From contig CALIMB010000070.1 in NCBI GenBank assembly GCA_938028665.1, forward strand, positions 1-56,687: a stretch of 56,687 nucleotides of DNA, read 5' to 3'. The DNA comes from an uncultured Thermomicrobium sp. (GTDB lineage: Bacteria; Chloroflexota; Chloroflexia; Thermomicrobiales; Thermomicrobiaceae). This document shows, piece by piece, positions 27,647 to 36,577 of the stretch. Under the pieces are notes generated by a model. The model did not search any database. It was not told the origin of the DNA and saw only the letters and a program-made list of their open reading frames with translations. The translations under genes were made by a program, and so were the position numbers. The first letter of the stretch is position 1. Each line of letters opens with the position of its first letter.

Positions 27647-28774
27647 TCAGCTTCCAGGGGTAAGGAAGCGAGCTGGATCAAAAGGTTCAAGTGACAGCGC
27701 AGGCGCCTTCCCCTCCAAAAGATCAGCCAGGAGCTCGGCGGTTACAACACTGAGGAGGACACCATTGCGAGCATGACCGGTGGCGATCCACACATTTTGG
27801 TAGTGGGGCAGCCGGCCCAGGACCGGTAGCCCATCGGCCGACCAGGGGCGAAGGCCTGCGAGCGCGTCGAGAAAGATCGCGCGACCGAGCGCTGGTATCG
27901 TCTCTTGTGCGAAGGTGGTGAGCTGTCGCACGCCTTCGAGCGTTGGGCGCCGGTCGTAGACGGCGAGTTCCTCGGTTGAGCCGACGGCAACGGTACCATC
28001 AGCCTTGGCGGCAAGATAGAGATCGCCACGGTAGACGGTGTGACGGACACGGAGATCCCATCCCTGGAGGCGGATCAGCTGTCCGCGCAGGGGTCCGACT
28101 GGTAGTGGCACACCAAGCTGGGCAGTCAAGTGACCGCTCCAGGCTCCAGCAGCGATGATCACCTGATCGGTAGGAATACGACTGGTACGAGTCTGGACAC
28201 TAATCACACGCTCACCAGCACGTTCGAATCCGACCACTTCGACGCCCTCATCGATGTGCGCACCACCAAGTGAGGCTGCACGTGCGAAAGCCTCAACGAG
28301 GCGCGGGCTGAGCACCTGGTGTTCGTAGGGGAGGAGAAGTGCACCACGGAAGAGGGGAGAGACTGCTGGCTCAAGCTGGCGAAGCTCGTGGTGGTCGAGC
28401 CAACAGCACGCGGCATCGCGGGCACGCAAGAGGGGTAGCGCCGCGCGGAGTGCCTCTTCCTCGTCAAGGGTAAGGGCTAGCTGCAAGGCGCCGGTATGAC
28501 GAAATTCCACGTCGATCCCGGTACGCGCACGCAGGTCAGCGACCACAGCCGGGAAGCGGGCAAGACTTGCCGCACCTAACTCACTTAGCGGATCGTCCAG
28601 CGCCCCGCTGCCAGGTAAACCAAGCAGGCCGGCATAGGCGATACTCGCCTGGCCACCGACCGTCACGCGTTCGAGGACACGCACACCGTGCCAACCGCGT
28701 CGCATGAGTTCCGCAGCGATAGCGCACCCGATGATGCCGCCACCAACGATGGTTACCGTTGCAGAGCCGGACAT
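27647..28774 (-). CDS. FAD-dependent glycine/D-amino-acid oxidase family (ThiO-like)
   Basis: The 375-residue DAO-family flavoenzyme starts with the dinucleotide fold TVTIVGGGIIGCAIAAEL. It contains GPLRGQLIRLQG and LYLAAKADGTVAVGSTEE, and ends LRPWSADGLPVLGR and GHARNGVLLSVVTAELLADL, the pattern of glycine oxidase ThiO. ThiO makes dehydroglycine for the thiamine thiazole ring. Sarcosine oxidase or D-amino-acid dehydrogenase is possible because no thi gene is adjacent. ATG 28774 is preceded by AGGAGG. It converges with the MFS gene and diverges from the ABC transporter operon. Confidence 0.85.
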   Translation of the reverse strand: MSGSATVTIVGGGIIGCAIAAELMRRGWHGVRVLERVTVGGQASIAYAGLLGLPGSGALDDPLSELGAASLARFPAVVADLRARTGIDVEFRHTGALQLALTLDEEEALRAALPLLRARDAACCWLDHHELRQLEPAVSPLFRGALLLPYEHQVLSPRLVEAFARAASLGGAHIDEGVEVVGFERAGERVISVQTRTSRIPTDQVIIAAGAWSGHLTAQLGVPLPVGPLRGQLIRLQGWDLRVRHTVYRGDLYLAAKADGTVAVGSTEELAVYDRRPTLEGVRQLTTFAQETIPALGRAIFLDALAGLRPWSADGLPVLGRLPHYQNVWIATGHARNGVLLSVVTAELLADLLEGKAPALSLEPFDPARFLTPGS

Positions 28775-28929
28775 TGGCCCGACCTCCTCACGAGATTGTG
28801 AGGGAGGGAGCAGTGACGCGCAAGCGTTGCGGCCGACGCAAGCATATCGAAGAGTCTGTGTTGTCTGAACCCCGAAGAAGGGGCATGAAACTGCAGGACC
28901 CCGGGGAGGAAGTTCGCCAACGGAGGACC

Positions 28930-29159
28930 TATACTTGTTGACTTGGCCGTGCCACTGGAGGGCTGGCGCCGGTGAATCTCGCCAAGCGGAGGAGAACAGG
29001 ACAGCAAGGAGGCTGAGGAAATGGATGAAGGACCGAGTTTGAGCGGTTTAGGACGCTGGTTGGCCGGGAGATAAGCTGAACGCGCACACCGCTGTCCCAC
29101 GGTAGCTGCTTCCCGGCCAGCCAGGCACGGTGGTTGTAGGCCGGGAAGGAGGTGCTGCC
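28930..29159 (+). promoter_or_regulatory. Structured leader of the ABC operon with mutually exclusive hairpins
   Basis: A TATACT box (28930-28935) suggests transcription from about 28942, giving roughly 220 nt of leader. TCCCGGCCAGCC (29111-29122) can pair over 12 bp (one G-U) with 29058-29069. Alternatively CTTCCCGGCC (29109-29118) pairs over 10 bp with 29139-29148, which covers the front of AAGGAGG (29146-29152), the ribosome site of the permease gene. The two helices share bases and cannot coexist. A 7-bp long-range pair (28999-29005/29091-29097) and an ACCG/CGGT hairpin lie inside. This is the layout of a translational riboswitch. No known aptamer consensus was recognised. Confidence 0.6.
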
Positions 29160-30926
29160 GTGTGGATGGGACGGATGTGGCCGGTTGCGGCAGAGCGTCA
29201 GCTGGTACAACGAGTCCGATGGTTTTGGTGGGCTGATCTCCTTGTTCTGTTGCTCCTCGGGGTGGTAACCACTGGGCTTGCAGTCGTTGGAGCGCACTGG
29301 CTAGCACCCCGTCAGTCAGCGGTATCGATCAGTTTGTCACTGAGCTCGCTTCCGCTCTATACGCTCTACTCCTTTTCACGAATGCTCCTGGCTTATCTTC
29401 TCTCGCTCAGCTTTGCCATTGTGTATGGGAGACTTGCTGCCTCTGGACCAACATTGGAGCATATTCTCATACCGATCCTCGACGTTCTCCAGGGTATCCC
29501 CATCTTATCCTTTCTACCTGGCGTGGTACTTGCACTGGTTGCACTATTCCCCCACCGGAATCTGGGTGCAGAACTGGCGGCTATTGTCCTGATCTTCACA
29601 AGCCAGTCGTGGAACTTAGCTTTTAGTTTGTATCAATCGATGGTGACCATCCCGAACGAGTTGCGAGAAGCGGCAGAGATCCTACAGCTGAGCCGCTGGC
29701 AACGTTTCACGCGTTTAGAGTTGCCATTTGCGATGGTTCCACTGCTCTGGAATTCGATCATGAGTTGGGCAGGAGGTTGGTTCTTTCTGATGGCAGCAGA
29801 ACAGTTCACGTTGGGGGAAAGAACTTTTCTGTTGCCTGGGCTTGGTGCCTACCTCTCTGTTGCGGCGAATAAGGGAAATTTCTCCGCGCTAACCGCAGGG
29901 CTTATCACACTGGTGATTCTGATTATTGCACTCGATCACATGGTATGGCGACCACTGGTGGCGTGGGCGGATCGATTCAAGGTGGAAGAGGTAGCGGGGA
30001 CGCCGCGAGAGAGTAGAGTAGGGTTTGCTTGGTTGCGCCGGTCCTTTATCCTCCTTGGGCTGCACCACGCACTAGAGCGCAGTTTTGTCGAGCCAGTGGA
30101 TCGCTGGTTAGACCGGGCGTTTGGCTTCCCGCGGGTTGCATCGTTCCCTAAGCAAGAGCAGGTTCCTGCCCGAGGGCGATGGTTCTGGGTCGTGAGCATA
30201 CTAGCGAGTGCAGTAATCCTACTCGCTCTTATTGTCCAGAATGCCGCGGGGTTAGCCCTGGCGAGGATACCGATCAGCGCTTGGGAAAGGATAGTGAGAG
30301 CAGCAGGCCTCTCACTTCTGCGAGTCATGTTGACAGTGAGCTTTGGGGCCTTGTGGACGGTTCCTGTGGGGGCAGCGATCGGATTCAACAGGCGCCTGGC
30401 TGGAATGGTTCAGCCGTGGGTCCAGACGCTTGCTTCGATTCCTGCGACGGCCCTCTTTCCAGCGATCGTTCTTGTCCTGCTCCGCCTGCCTGGCGGTCTA
30501 CAGGTCGCTGGCATTCTGCTCATGGCCCTTGGCACACACTGGTACATCCTGTTCAACGTGATCGCAGGAGTTCGCGCAATTCCGAATGATCTCAGTGAAG
30601 TTGTGGCCATCACGCGACTGACCGGGTGGCAACGGTGGCGGCTACTTACGTTGCCAGCTGTGTTCCCTTACCTTGTCACTGGCCTGATAACGGCTGCTGG
30701 TGGAGCCTGGAATGCAACGATCGTGGCTGAATACGTCACGTTTCGTGGTCAGGTGTACGACGCTGGTGGACTAGGCGCCTTGATTGCCCGCAGTGCTGAG
30801 ACGGGCGATTATCGCACCCTGATTGCTGCAACGATGGTGATGGCGACGATTGTCGTCGGTTTGAACCGCGCATTGTGGCGTCGGCTCTACCGTTTTGCTA
30901 CAGAGCGGTACCGACTTGAGAAATGA
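29160..30926 (+). CDS. ABC transporter permease, two permease domains fused (NitT/TauT type)
   Basis: A 588-residue inner-membrane protein with two BPD-type permease domains in one chain. Each has an EAA loop for ATPase contact: [21 protein letters not shown] near 180 and [21 protein letters not shown] near 490. About 12 membrane spans are predicted. GTG 29160 is chosen because AAGGAGG lies 7 nt upstream; upstream in-frame GTGs would precede that site. The fusion removes the need for a permease dimer. No substrate-binding protein gene is adjacent, and the substrate is unknown. The ATPase gene follows after 13 nt. Confidence 0.9.
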   Translation: MWMGRMWPVAAERQLVQRVRWFWWADLLVLLLLGVVTTGLAVVGAHWLAPRQSAVSISLSLSSLPLYTLYSFSRMLLAYLLSLSFAIVYGRLAASGPTLEHILIPILDVLQGIPILSFLPGVVLALVALFPHRNLGAELAAIVLIFTSQSWNLAFSLYQSMVTIPNELREAAEILQLSRWQRFTRLELPFAMVPLLWNSIMSWAGGWFFLMAAEQFTLGERTFLLPGLGAYLSVAANKGNFSALTAGLITLVILIIALDHMVWRPLVAWADRFKVEEVAGTPRESRVGFAWLRRSFILLGLHHALERSFVEPVDRWLDRAFGFPRVASFPKQEQVPARGRWFWVVSILASAVILLALIVQNAAGLALARIPISAWERIVRAAGLSLLRVMLTVSFGALWTVPVGAAIGFNRRLAGMVQPWVQTLASIPATALFPAIVLVLLRLPGGLQVAGILLMALGTHWYILFNVIAGVRAIPNDLSEVVAITRLTGWQRWRLLTLPAVFPYLVTGLITAAGGAWNATIVAEYVTFRGQVYDAGGLGALIARSAETGDYRTLIAATMVMATIVVGLNRALWRRLYRFATERYRLEK

Positions 30927-30939
30927 AAGGAAGACCGGA

Positions 30940-32313
30940 ATGCTCGGAACGTCGGTTCTTCGCACTCCAAATAAGGGAGCAGTTCTCTTGGAAGCGCGCG
31001 GGATAACCAAGTTGTACGATGCGAATGGGGATCACGTTGTGGTGCTTGACAACGTCAGTCTAGAGCTTTGTGACGGAGAGGTTGTGGCGCTACTCGGCCC
31101 TTCAGGGTCAGGAAAATCGACGCTGCTCCGAATAATTGCTGGGCTGGTTGCTCCATCAAGGGGAGAAGTTCGTGTACACGGTGAAGTACTCCGTGGGGTG
31201 AACCCCTTGGTAGGGATGGTATTCCAATCCTTCGCACTCTTCCCATGGCTGACAGTCTTGGAGAATGTGGAGCTTGGTTTGTTGCGGAAAGACTTGCCCA
31301 AGAATGAACGGCGAGCACGAGCGCTGACAGCCCTCGAGATGGTTGGTCTGGGTGGTTTTGAGCATGCTTATCCTCGCGAGCTTTCGGGAGGGATGAAGCA
31401 GCGAGTCGGCTTTGCCCGCGCACTGGTTGCTGAACCCGAGCTTTTGCTGCTTGATGAACCGTTTTCCTCACTTGACGTGCTGACTGCTGAAAATCTTCGC
31501 CGTGATCTCCTTGATTTGTGGCTCACTGGGAGGATTCCAACCAGAGCGATAGTTCTTGTCACCCATAACATCGATGAGGCTGTGTACCTGGCCGATCGAC
31601 TCATAATATTTAGCGCCAATCCAGGTCGCATTCGCGCGGAGCTTCCGGGGCTGCCGCTTGCGCAGCGCTTGCAGAAAAGTCAAGCGACCCATGATATGGT
31701 AGACTTGTTGTATCGTCTGCTGACGGATCCTCAGGAGGATGTGCAACGGCTGATTCCACAGGCACGAGTTGTACAGGCTCCTGCGCATCCATCGTATCAA
31801 GTACTGCCGTGTGTTGGTGTGGGAGAGTTGACCGGCTTTGTGGAGCGGATCGCGCAGGGGGGCGGGTACGAGGATGTGTTTGAGCTGGCGAGAGAGCTGC
31901 AGCTGACTGCCGACCAGTTACTTCCATTGATTGAGGCGACACGATTACTGGGCTTGTGTGCAATTGTGGAAGGAGATGTTCTGCTCACCGATACTGGCAA
32001 AGCGTTCGTTAAGGCCGATGTCCGCAAACGGAAGGAGCACTTTCGGAAACTGGTATGGGAACACGTCGACCTTATTCGTGAAATTGTCCACCTGCTTCAA
32101 GATACCCCTGACTTGCGCCAAACCGAGGACGAGCTTTTGAAGCGACTAGAAGTCCATTATCGTTCTGCAGAAGCTCGTCGCCAGCTTGCAACGGCTATTG
32201 AGTGGGGTCGGTATGCGGAACTGTTTGCGTATGACGAACAAGAAAGATTACTGTACCTGGATCAAGAGCATGACGTAAGTAATCTTGAAGACTCTCAGCA
32301 ATTCAATGCGTAG
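30940..32313 (+). CDS. ABC transporter ATPase with AAA-associated C-terminal domain
   Basis: A 457-residue protein. Residues 10-245 are a nitrate/sulfonate/taurine-type ATPase: Walker [17 protein letters not shown]-loop [15 protein letters not shown], signature [17 protein letters not shown], Walker [13 protein letters not shown] and switch His in [13 protein letters not shown]. The C-terminal 170 residues form the helical/winged domain called AAA_assoc_C ([31 protein letters not shown]), found on a subgroup of binding-protein-less transporters. ATG 30940 follows AAGGAAG. Coding sequence is AT-richer toward its 3' end. It powers the fused permease upstream. Confidence 0.9.
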   Translation: MLGTSVLRTPNKGAVLLEARGITKLYDANGDHVVVLDNVSLELCDGEVVALLGPSGSGKSTLLRIIAGLVAPSRGEVRVHGEVLRGVNPLVGMVFQSFALFPWLTVLENVELGLLRKDLPKNERRARALTALEMVGLGGFEHAYPRELSGGMKQRVGFARALVAEPELLLLDEPFSSLDVLTAENLRRDLLDLWLTGRIPTRAIVLVTHNIDEAVYLADRLIIFSANPGRIRAELPGLPLAQRLQKSQATHDMVDLLYRLLTDPQEDVQRLIPQARVVQAPAHPSYQVLPCVGVGELTGFVERIAQGGGYEDVFELARELQLTADQLLPLIEATRLLGLCAIVEGDVLLTDTGKAFVKADVRKRKEHFRKLVWEHVDLIREIVHLLQDTPDLRQTEDELLKRLEVHYRSAEARRQLATAIEWGRYAELFAYDEQERLLYLDQEHDVSNLEDSQQFNA

Positions 32314-32521
32314 GATTTAATAATTAGCGTTTACAGCACTGTCATATTCGTAAGCTTATGATGTGGTGAGTACTAATAAAAGAGTTTGCAGAATCTCATC
32401 AATCTAGGGTGCTGTATGCGAACGAAGTCGCGGCGGTTAGATATCGGCGCACTATCTTGGGACAAACTACGCCGACCATCACCCACGGCCAGCCGGCGTG
32501 GAGAACAGGAGGTGACTGCTC

Positions 32522-33334
32522 ATGAGCCGAGAAGCGCTGTCACACGAGCAGCGTGACCAGGTGAAGAAAATTGCCGATGCGCTCTACCAGCGCGGACCGG
32601 GTATGGCATTCACTGGCGCAGGTATCTCGACTGAATCAGGGATTCCTGACTATCGCGGACCAAACGGGTTGTGGTCACGGCAGAATCCAACGTACTTCCG
32701 TGATTTCCTCGCTGATCCGGCGGTACGACTTCGCTACTGGGAACGGCGTCGTGCTCGCTACCCGGTGCTTGCTGCCGCCGAGCCAAATGAAGGGCACCGA
32801 GCGCTGGCTCGCTTACAGCGGGCCGGCTTTCTTGATGTCATTGTGACGCAGAATGTTGACGGCCTGCACCAGAAGGCTGGAAGCCCGCCGGACCGGGTCA
32901 TCGAGCTCCACGGGACCGCACATCTGATCCGGTGCCTTTCATGCGAAGCACGCTGGCCAGCTGAATCATTCGATCCGGGCCCGCCAGGCACAATTCCCTC
33001 TTGTCCCTGGTGTGGCGGGCTGGTCAAGGAGGCAACTGTCGCCTTTGGCGAGCCAGTACCGCGCAAGCTTCTGGAGCAAGCGCTCGCACTGGCGGAAGCG
33101 ACGCCGGTGATGCTGGTTGTGGGAACGTCGCTTGCAGTCGTACCGGCTGCGCACGTGCCGCGGCGTGCCGCTCGGTCCGGAGCCTTCGTCGCAATTATCA
33201 ACGACGAGCCGACCCCACTCGACCGTGAGGCACACATTGTGGTGCGAGGACAAGCTGGGGTAACGCTCGCCTATTTGGCAGCGCTCCTCACTGGAGATCA
33301 GTTGGAAGCGGAACAACAACTTCCCATTCGCTAA
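32522..33334 (+). CDS. Sirtuin, NAD-dependent protein deacylase
   Basis: A 270-residue Sir2-family enzyme. The NAD site is FTGAGISTESGIPDYRG (30-46), with TQNVDGLHQKAG and the catalytic His in IELHGTAH. A zinc module has CLSC and CPWC, and the NAD adenine site is VVGTSLAVVPAAHVP. It removes acyl groups from protein lysines; typical targets include acetyl-CoA synthetase. GGAGGTG precedes ATG 32522. Its 3' end overlaps the convergent beta-helix gene by 47 bp. The 208 bp upstream are AT-rich and probably hold its promoter. Confidence 0.93.
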   Translation: MSREALSHEQRDQVKKIADALYQRGPGMAFTGAGISTESGIPDYRGPNGLWSRQNPTYFRDFLADPAVRLRYWERRRARYPVLAAAEPNEGHRALARLQRAGFLDVIVTQNVDGLHQKAGSPPDRVIELHGTAHLIRCLSCEARWPAESFDPGPPGTIPSCPWCGGLVKEATVAFGEPVPRKLLEQALALAEATPVMLVVGTSLAVVPAAHVPRRAARSGAFVAIINDEPTPLDREAHIVVRGQAGVTLAYLAALLTGDQLEAEQQLPIR

Positions 33335-34529
33335 AGGGAATGTCGCACAGCGTGTTCTCCGCTGAAGTACCGTCAACGAGCCACGGTTGGCGTTCCGCAC
33401 GATAGCGGTTTCCTTCCAGACGCGTCCCTGTCGTATGCAGCAGGTAAACAGCGCACTGCCCATTACTGACGAAGCGGTTATCCCGGAGTTCGTGGCCGGT
33501 TGAGACGCAACGGTCGGGAAAATCACGGTTGGCCGGATTAAGCGTGAAGGCAACACCGTAACGTCCGTTCCGGGCGATGAGGTTGTTTCGGAGCAGGCCA
33601 CGTGCGCCATGTTCCCAGTGGACACCGTCGCAGCGATTGTCAGTAATCAGGTTCTCCTCCAGCACCGTGTCAGTGGAGAAACCAAGCCAGAAGCCGAAGT
33701 TGCTAAAGCACGCCCGATTGCGGCGGAAAACGTTACCACGGGAGAAGGTCGCTTCAAAGGCATTGTTGGGTGAGTACGAACCATCATTCCCGACAATCAC
33801 GTTGTCATTCGACGGCGGACTGAACTGGTTACCGAGAAAGAAGCCATCACCCGACCAGCGCAGGTCATTGCCCACGACAAGGTTACGGTGGGAACCGTTG
33901 GTCAGGAGTATGCCAGCAGCATCGCAGCCAGTACCACCACAGCGATTGACATGATGCGCACGGTTGCGCTCGAGGCGGCAATCGGAGGAACCGTGGAGAC
34001 GGATCCCCCATGCAGTGTTGTACGAGAGATCACAGTCGGCGATGACGAACCCTCGGCAGGCGATCAGATCGATGCCTACATCTTGGTGTTGGGCGCGGAT
34101 GCGGGTGATACGACTCTGGTTGACGTGGACAAACCGGAGGCCGCCGCCAGCCGTCGCCTCGGTCCGATTGATGTCAAGGAATGTGCCCTCGCTTCCGCCG
34201 TTGTTGGAGAAATCACAGTGTTCAATGACGAGTTCCTCACAATTGATCGCTTCAAGAGCCCAGGCGTAGCCACGGACGACGAGGTTCCGCAGGATGACGC
34301 GGCGACGGCCGTAGAGGACGATTCCCGTTCCACCACGACCGCCCCCATCAAGGACTGCACCCTGAGCATCCAGAACGAGCTCATCCCCAGTAATCCGGAG
34401 GGCACCGTCACCGGGATCAGGAAGGTGATACAGCCCCGGCGCGAGCTCGAGTGAGCTCGTCACGATGAGGCCAGCACGCGGCTCACGCCAGCGACGAAGG
34501 AGCTGACGACCAATCGACCAGCGACTCAC
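33288..34529 (-). CDS. Right-handed beta-helix repeat protein (NosD/pectate-lyase-like fold)
   Basis: A 413-residue protein composed mainly of about 22-residue beta-helix turns. Recurrent patterns are LRNLVVRGYAWALEAINCEE, VIADCDLSYNTAWGIRLHGS, LERNRAHHV and LEENLITDNRCDG. An N-terminal segment LELAPGLYHLPDPGDGALRI fits periplasmic-copper-binding/NosD-like proteins. No signal peptide is seen, so a cytosolic or non-classically exported location is possible. Catalytic residues cannot be named. Start ATG 34529 overlaps the zinc-ribbon gene stop as ATGA. Convergent overlap with the sirtuin means both ends are transcribed through each other. Confidence 0.82.
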   Translation of the reverse strand: MSRWSIGRQLLRRWREPRAGLIVTSSLELAPGLYHLPDPGDGALRITGDELVLDAQGAVLDGGGRGGTGIVLYGRRRVILRNLVVRGYAWALEAINCEELVIEHCDFSNNGGSEGTFLDINRTEATAGGGLRFVHVNQSRITRIRAQHQDVGIDLIACRGFVIADCDLSYNTAWGIRLHGSSDCRLERNRAHHVNRCGGTGCDAAGILLTNGSHRNLVVGNDLRWSGDGFFLGNQFSPPSNDNVIVGNDGSYSPNNAFEATFSRGNVFRRNRACFSNFGFWLGFSTDTVLEENLITDNRCDGVHWEHGARGLLRNNLIARNGRYGVAFTLNPANRDFPDRCVSTGHELRDNRFVSNGQCAVYLLHTTGTRLEGNRYRAERQPWLVDGTSAENTLCDIPFSEWEVVVPLPTDLQ

Positions 34530-34798
34530 GACGACCAGACACCCTCGGCATAGACCGCGGCAATCGCCCCGCAGGCAGCGCAGCGTGCCTCGACTGTGCG
34601 ACCAGCGCGACGCAAGCGCACGGTCCGGGTATCGGAGTGTCTTAGACCACAGTGTGGGCAGACGACCGGTTCCCAGGCTCGGCGGGCGTCTTCAAGCGAG
34701 GCAGGATACCGCCCGGCAGGGTGGCGTCGACGTGCTTGCGGATGCACAGCGTCCCAGGCTTCGCGATCGAACTCGAGTGCACGAGGATCCCAGCGCAT
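34526..34798 (-). CDS. Small zinc-ribbon protein
   Basis: A 90-residue protein. The C-terminal half is a zinc ribbon with CPHC and CAAC knuckles about 25 residues apart, separated by a basic hairpin (RTVRLRRAGRTVEAR). The N-terminal half is rich in Asp/Arg/Pro (DPRALEFDREAWDAVHP) and unassigned. ATG 34798 is chosen; ATG 34819 is possible. It overlaps the beta-helix gene by 4 nt, implying joint function. No family is recognised. Confidence 0.7.
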   Translation of the reverse strand: MRWDPRALEFDREAWDAVHPQARRRHPAGRYPASLEDARRAWEPVVCPHCGLRHSDTRTVRLRRAGRTVEARCAACGAIAAVYAEGVWSS

Positions 34799-35460
34799 GG
34801 AACTGCTCCGACGCGACATAGCGCTAGCGTGAAAGGCACCCTCACACGAGACATTTGTGTGCCGCATACTTACCACAATGCTCTGGCACGTGCAAGGTGG
34901 TAGCGCGGCAGCGACAGTATGGGAGACCCACGCTGGCCCACTGGTTTGTGCACGGGCCAATCAAGGAGCGGGTACGTGGCCGTTCCCGCGGCTTCCTGAA
35001 CACCACCTCACCTCGCTCATAGTCATGAGCGTTGCTGACGCATACCTTTTCGACTCGTTCCCTGTCTACGAGTGCGAGAGCGGTAGAGAAAGTATCGCTG
35101 TTTCGCTCGCTAGTTTTGTGTCGGATGCGCGTGGGAGATCAGTGAGCATCGCCATGTTTGAGCTTGTCAACCCGTGCTCCCTCCTGATGCTGCCGAGCAG
35201 GTGAGAGGAGGAACCGGCAATTGCGCCTCGACAAGATCCCTCAAGGAGTAGAGAACAGTAGAGAACAACGTGCATGATGAAGCCACTCGGGAAAGCGCCA
35301 CACAACCGCAGGTGAGATCACGTTGCGCTTTGATCGACCGGAAAGAGGACAATTGGGCGCAACGTTCCGAGCGTCACGAGAGGATCAAGAGGCGAGTGAC
35401 AGCTATTCTCCGAGTGTCAAAGCAGACGATAGAACATGGAGAAGACCGGCCGTCGATTGC
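34799..35460. other. Intergenic region, no gene recognised
   Basis: Several open frames of 60-115 codons exist on both strands, but none has both a ribosome site and family likeness. A 10-bp tandem repeat GTAGAGAACA occupies 35248-35267. The region ends at the strong promoter beginning at 35461. Confidence 0.4.
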
Positions 35461-35489
35461 TTGACATGGACAGCGCCACTCCATATACT
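35461..35489 (+). promoter_or_regulatory. Consensus sigma-70-type promoter
   Basis: TTGACA at 35461-35466 and TATACT at 35484-35489 are separated by exactly 17 bp. It is the best promoter match noticed in the window. The predicted transcript start is about 35496, upstream of the structured leader and 66-codon ORF. Confidence 0.85.
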
Positions 35490-35495
35490 ATAGAA

Positions 35496-35725
35496 GGTTG
35501 GCGTGCTGACCCTGCGGGGTCGTACGTCTGAGTCGGTCCGATGTGGAGGGTACAGCGAGTGGAACGCAGTCAGCCTCCAGAACGCAGTACCGGCTCCCGC
35601 GGGCCGTCCGGGTCGGAGCAGTTCGTCGCGTAAATCCCCGCGCGCACGGCACCTCCGCGCCCCCGGTCGGTCCGGGGGCAGTCGGTCAGGAACGAGACAA
35701 GTCCTGACGGAAAGGGGGTGCGCCG
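35496..35725 (+). ncRNA. About 230-nt structured leader (candidate cis-acting or stable RNA)
   Basis: The transcript starting after the consensus promoter is GC-rich and contains several local stems. They are GACCC/GGGTC (35508-35521), GCCCCCGG/CCGGGGGC (35659-35679) and GTCAGGA/TCCTGAC (35685-35708). The last ends just before the ribosome site AAAGGGGG (35711-35718). The C-run at 35660-35664 could instead pair with the ribosome site's G-run. No known RNA family (tmRNA, RNase P, 6S, common riboswitches) was recognised. It may regulate the small ORF or be a stable RNA itself. Confidence 0.45.
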
Positions 35726-35926
35726 ATGCGCAATGTCATTCGCTACACCATTCTCAACCAGGATGGACAGCCGGTCATCCGGGTTGTTCGTGTCGTCTAC
35801 CCGACGACGGCACGGATTGCACCGCTGGCTCAGACGGTGCCAGCCGAGCAGCGCACGGCCACGGAGGAGCTCTGCCAGACTGAGCGCATCCGCGCTCACG
35901 AGAGCGGCGAGCTGAGCGGCCAGTAA
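35726..35926 (+). CDS. 66-residue protein of unknown function
   Basis: ATG 35726 is preceded by AAAGGGGG at a good distance. The sequence starts MRNVIRYTILNQDGQPVIRV, a likely beta-rich half. A charged, probably helical tail follows (EQRTATEELCQTERIRAHES) with one cysteine. No signal peptide or membrane span is present. It stands alone behind a consensus promoter and ahead of a hairpin terminator, which suggests strong, independent expression. No family is recognised. Confidence 0.65.
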   Translation: MRNVIRYTILNQDGQPVIRVVRVVYPTTARIAPLAQTVPAEQRTATEELCQTERIRAHESGELSGQ

Positions 35927-36577
35927 GCACACGCTGCACGAGCGACACAGCATCGACCCCCGCGGGAGCACGACCCGGCGGGGGTCGTCCATCTTCGCGC
36001 AGCCCCATGCCGTTACGGTGCTGCACCGTACTCTCGCTTCAGCCCCCTCCCATCGTACTCCCCAGTGACGCTTGCACTGACCAGTCATGCACACCGGGCG
36101 AAATAGTACGGACTGTCCGAGCGCGCTTTTGGTACTCACTGCCGGGAGAATTACTTGCAGGGTGGACAAACCATGTGGAGAGCCCTGATTCCTATCAGTA
36201 CCAGATCTTGGTCTCTCAGATGAAGACGGACTATTCCCCGGAAGCCAGGCGCGTCAGGGAGCTCCGCGGCACGCTTTTGTGCCGTCAGGCTTCTGCTGGA
36301 TTTCGGCCACTGCGTCCTGGGGCCGAGCGAGCCCCTCATCCTCCAGAGTCCACTGGACGCAGCACCGAAACCTTGCCAATATCTAATTTCCACCTGGAAG
36401 GAAGCTCTCTGGGCCGAGCACCGTGCCGATACGTTGCAACACCCTCTCACGGAATCTTCCGAATACCACCCACACTGGTCTCACGAGGCCAAGAGGACTC
36501 ACGTCTCCCATCCCTCGCTCGTCGGGGCCGGACGTGAACAGCAACGGATGGACAGCTTGTCGTAGCGTAGCCGAGTG
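35927..36577. other. Intergenic region after the 66-codon ORF
   Basis: Apart from the hairpin at 35954-35987 and a small CGGCAC/GTGCCG hairpin near 36267-36284, nothing is recognised. Open frames here lack ribosome sites and family likeness. The downstream end meets the stop of the convergent F420 dehydrogenase gene. Confidence 0.4.
35954..35987 (+). terminator. 10-bp GC-rich hairpin after the 66-codon ORF
   Basis: CGACCCCCGC (35954-35963) pairs exactly with GCGGGGGTCG (35978-35987) across a 14-nt loop, 27 nt after the stop. Only a weak T-rich stretch follows. It probably ends the short transcript from the 35461 promoter. Confidence 0.7.

Noticed and set aside
28215-28240. GTTCGAATCC-like T-loop sequence suggesting a tRNA
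   Set aside because: It lies inside the ThiO-like coding sequence with no acceptor or anticodon stem around it.
35270-35464. 64-codon plus-strand frame before the consensus promoter
   Set aside because: No ribosome site at a usable distance, and its end runs into the -35 box of the promoter at 35461.
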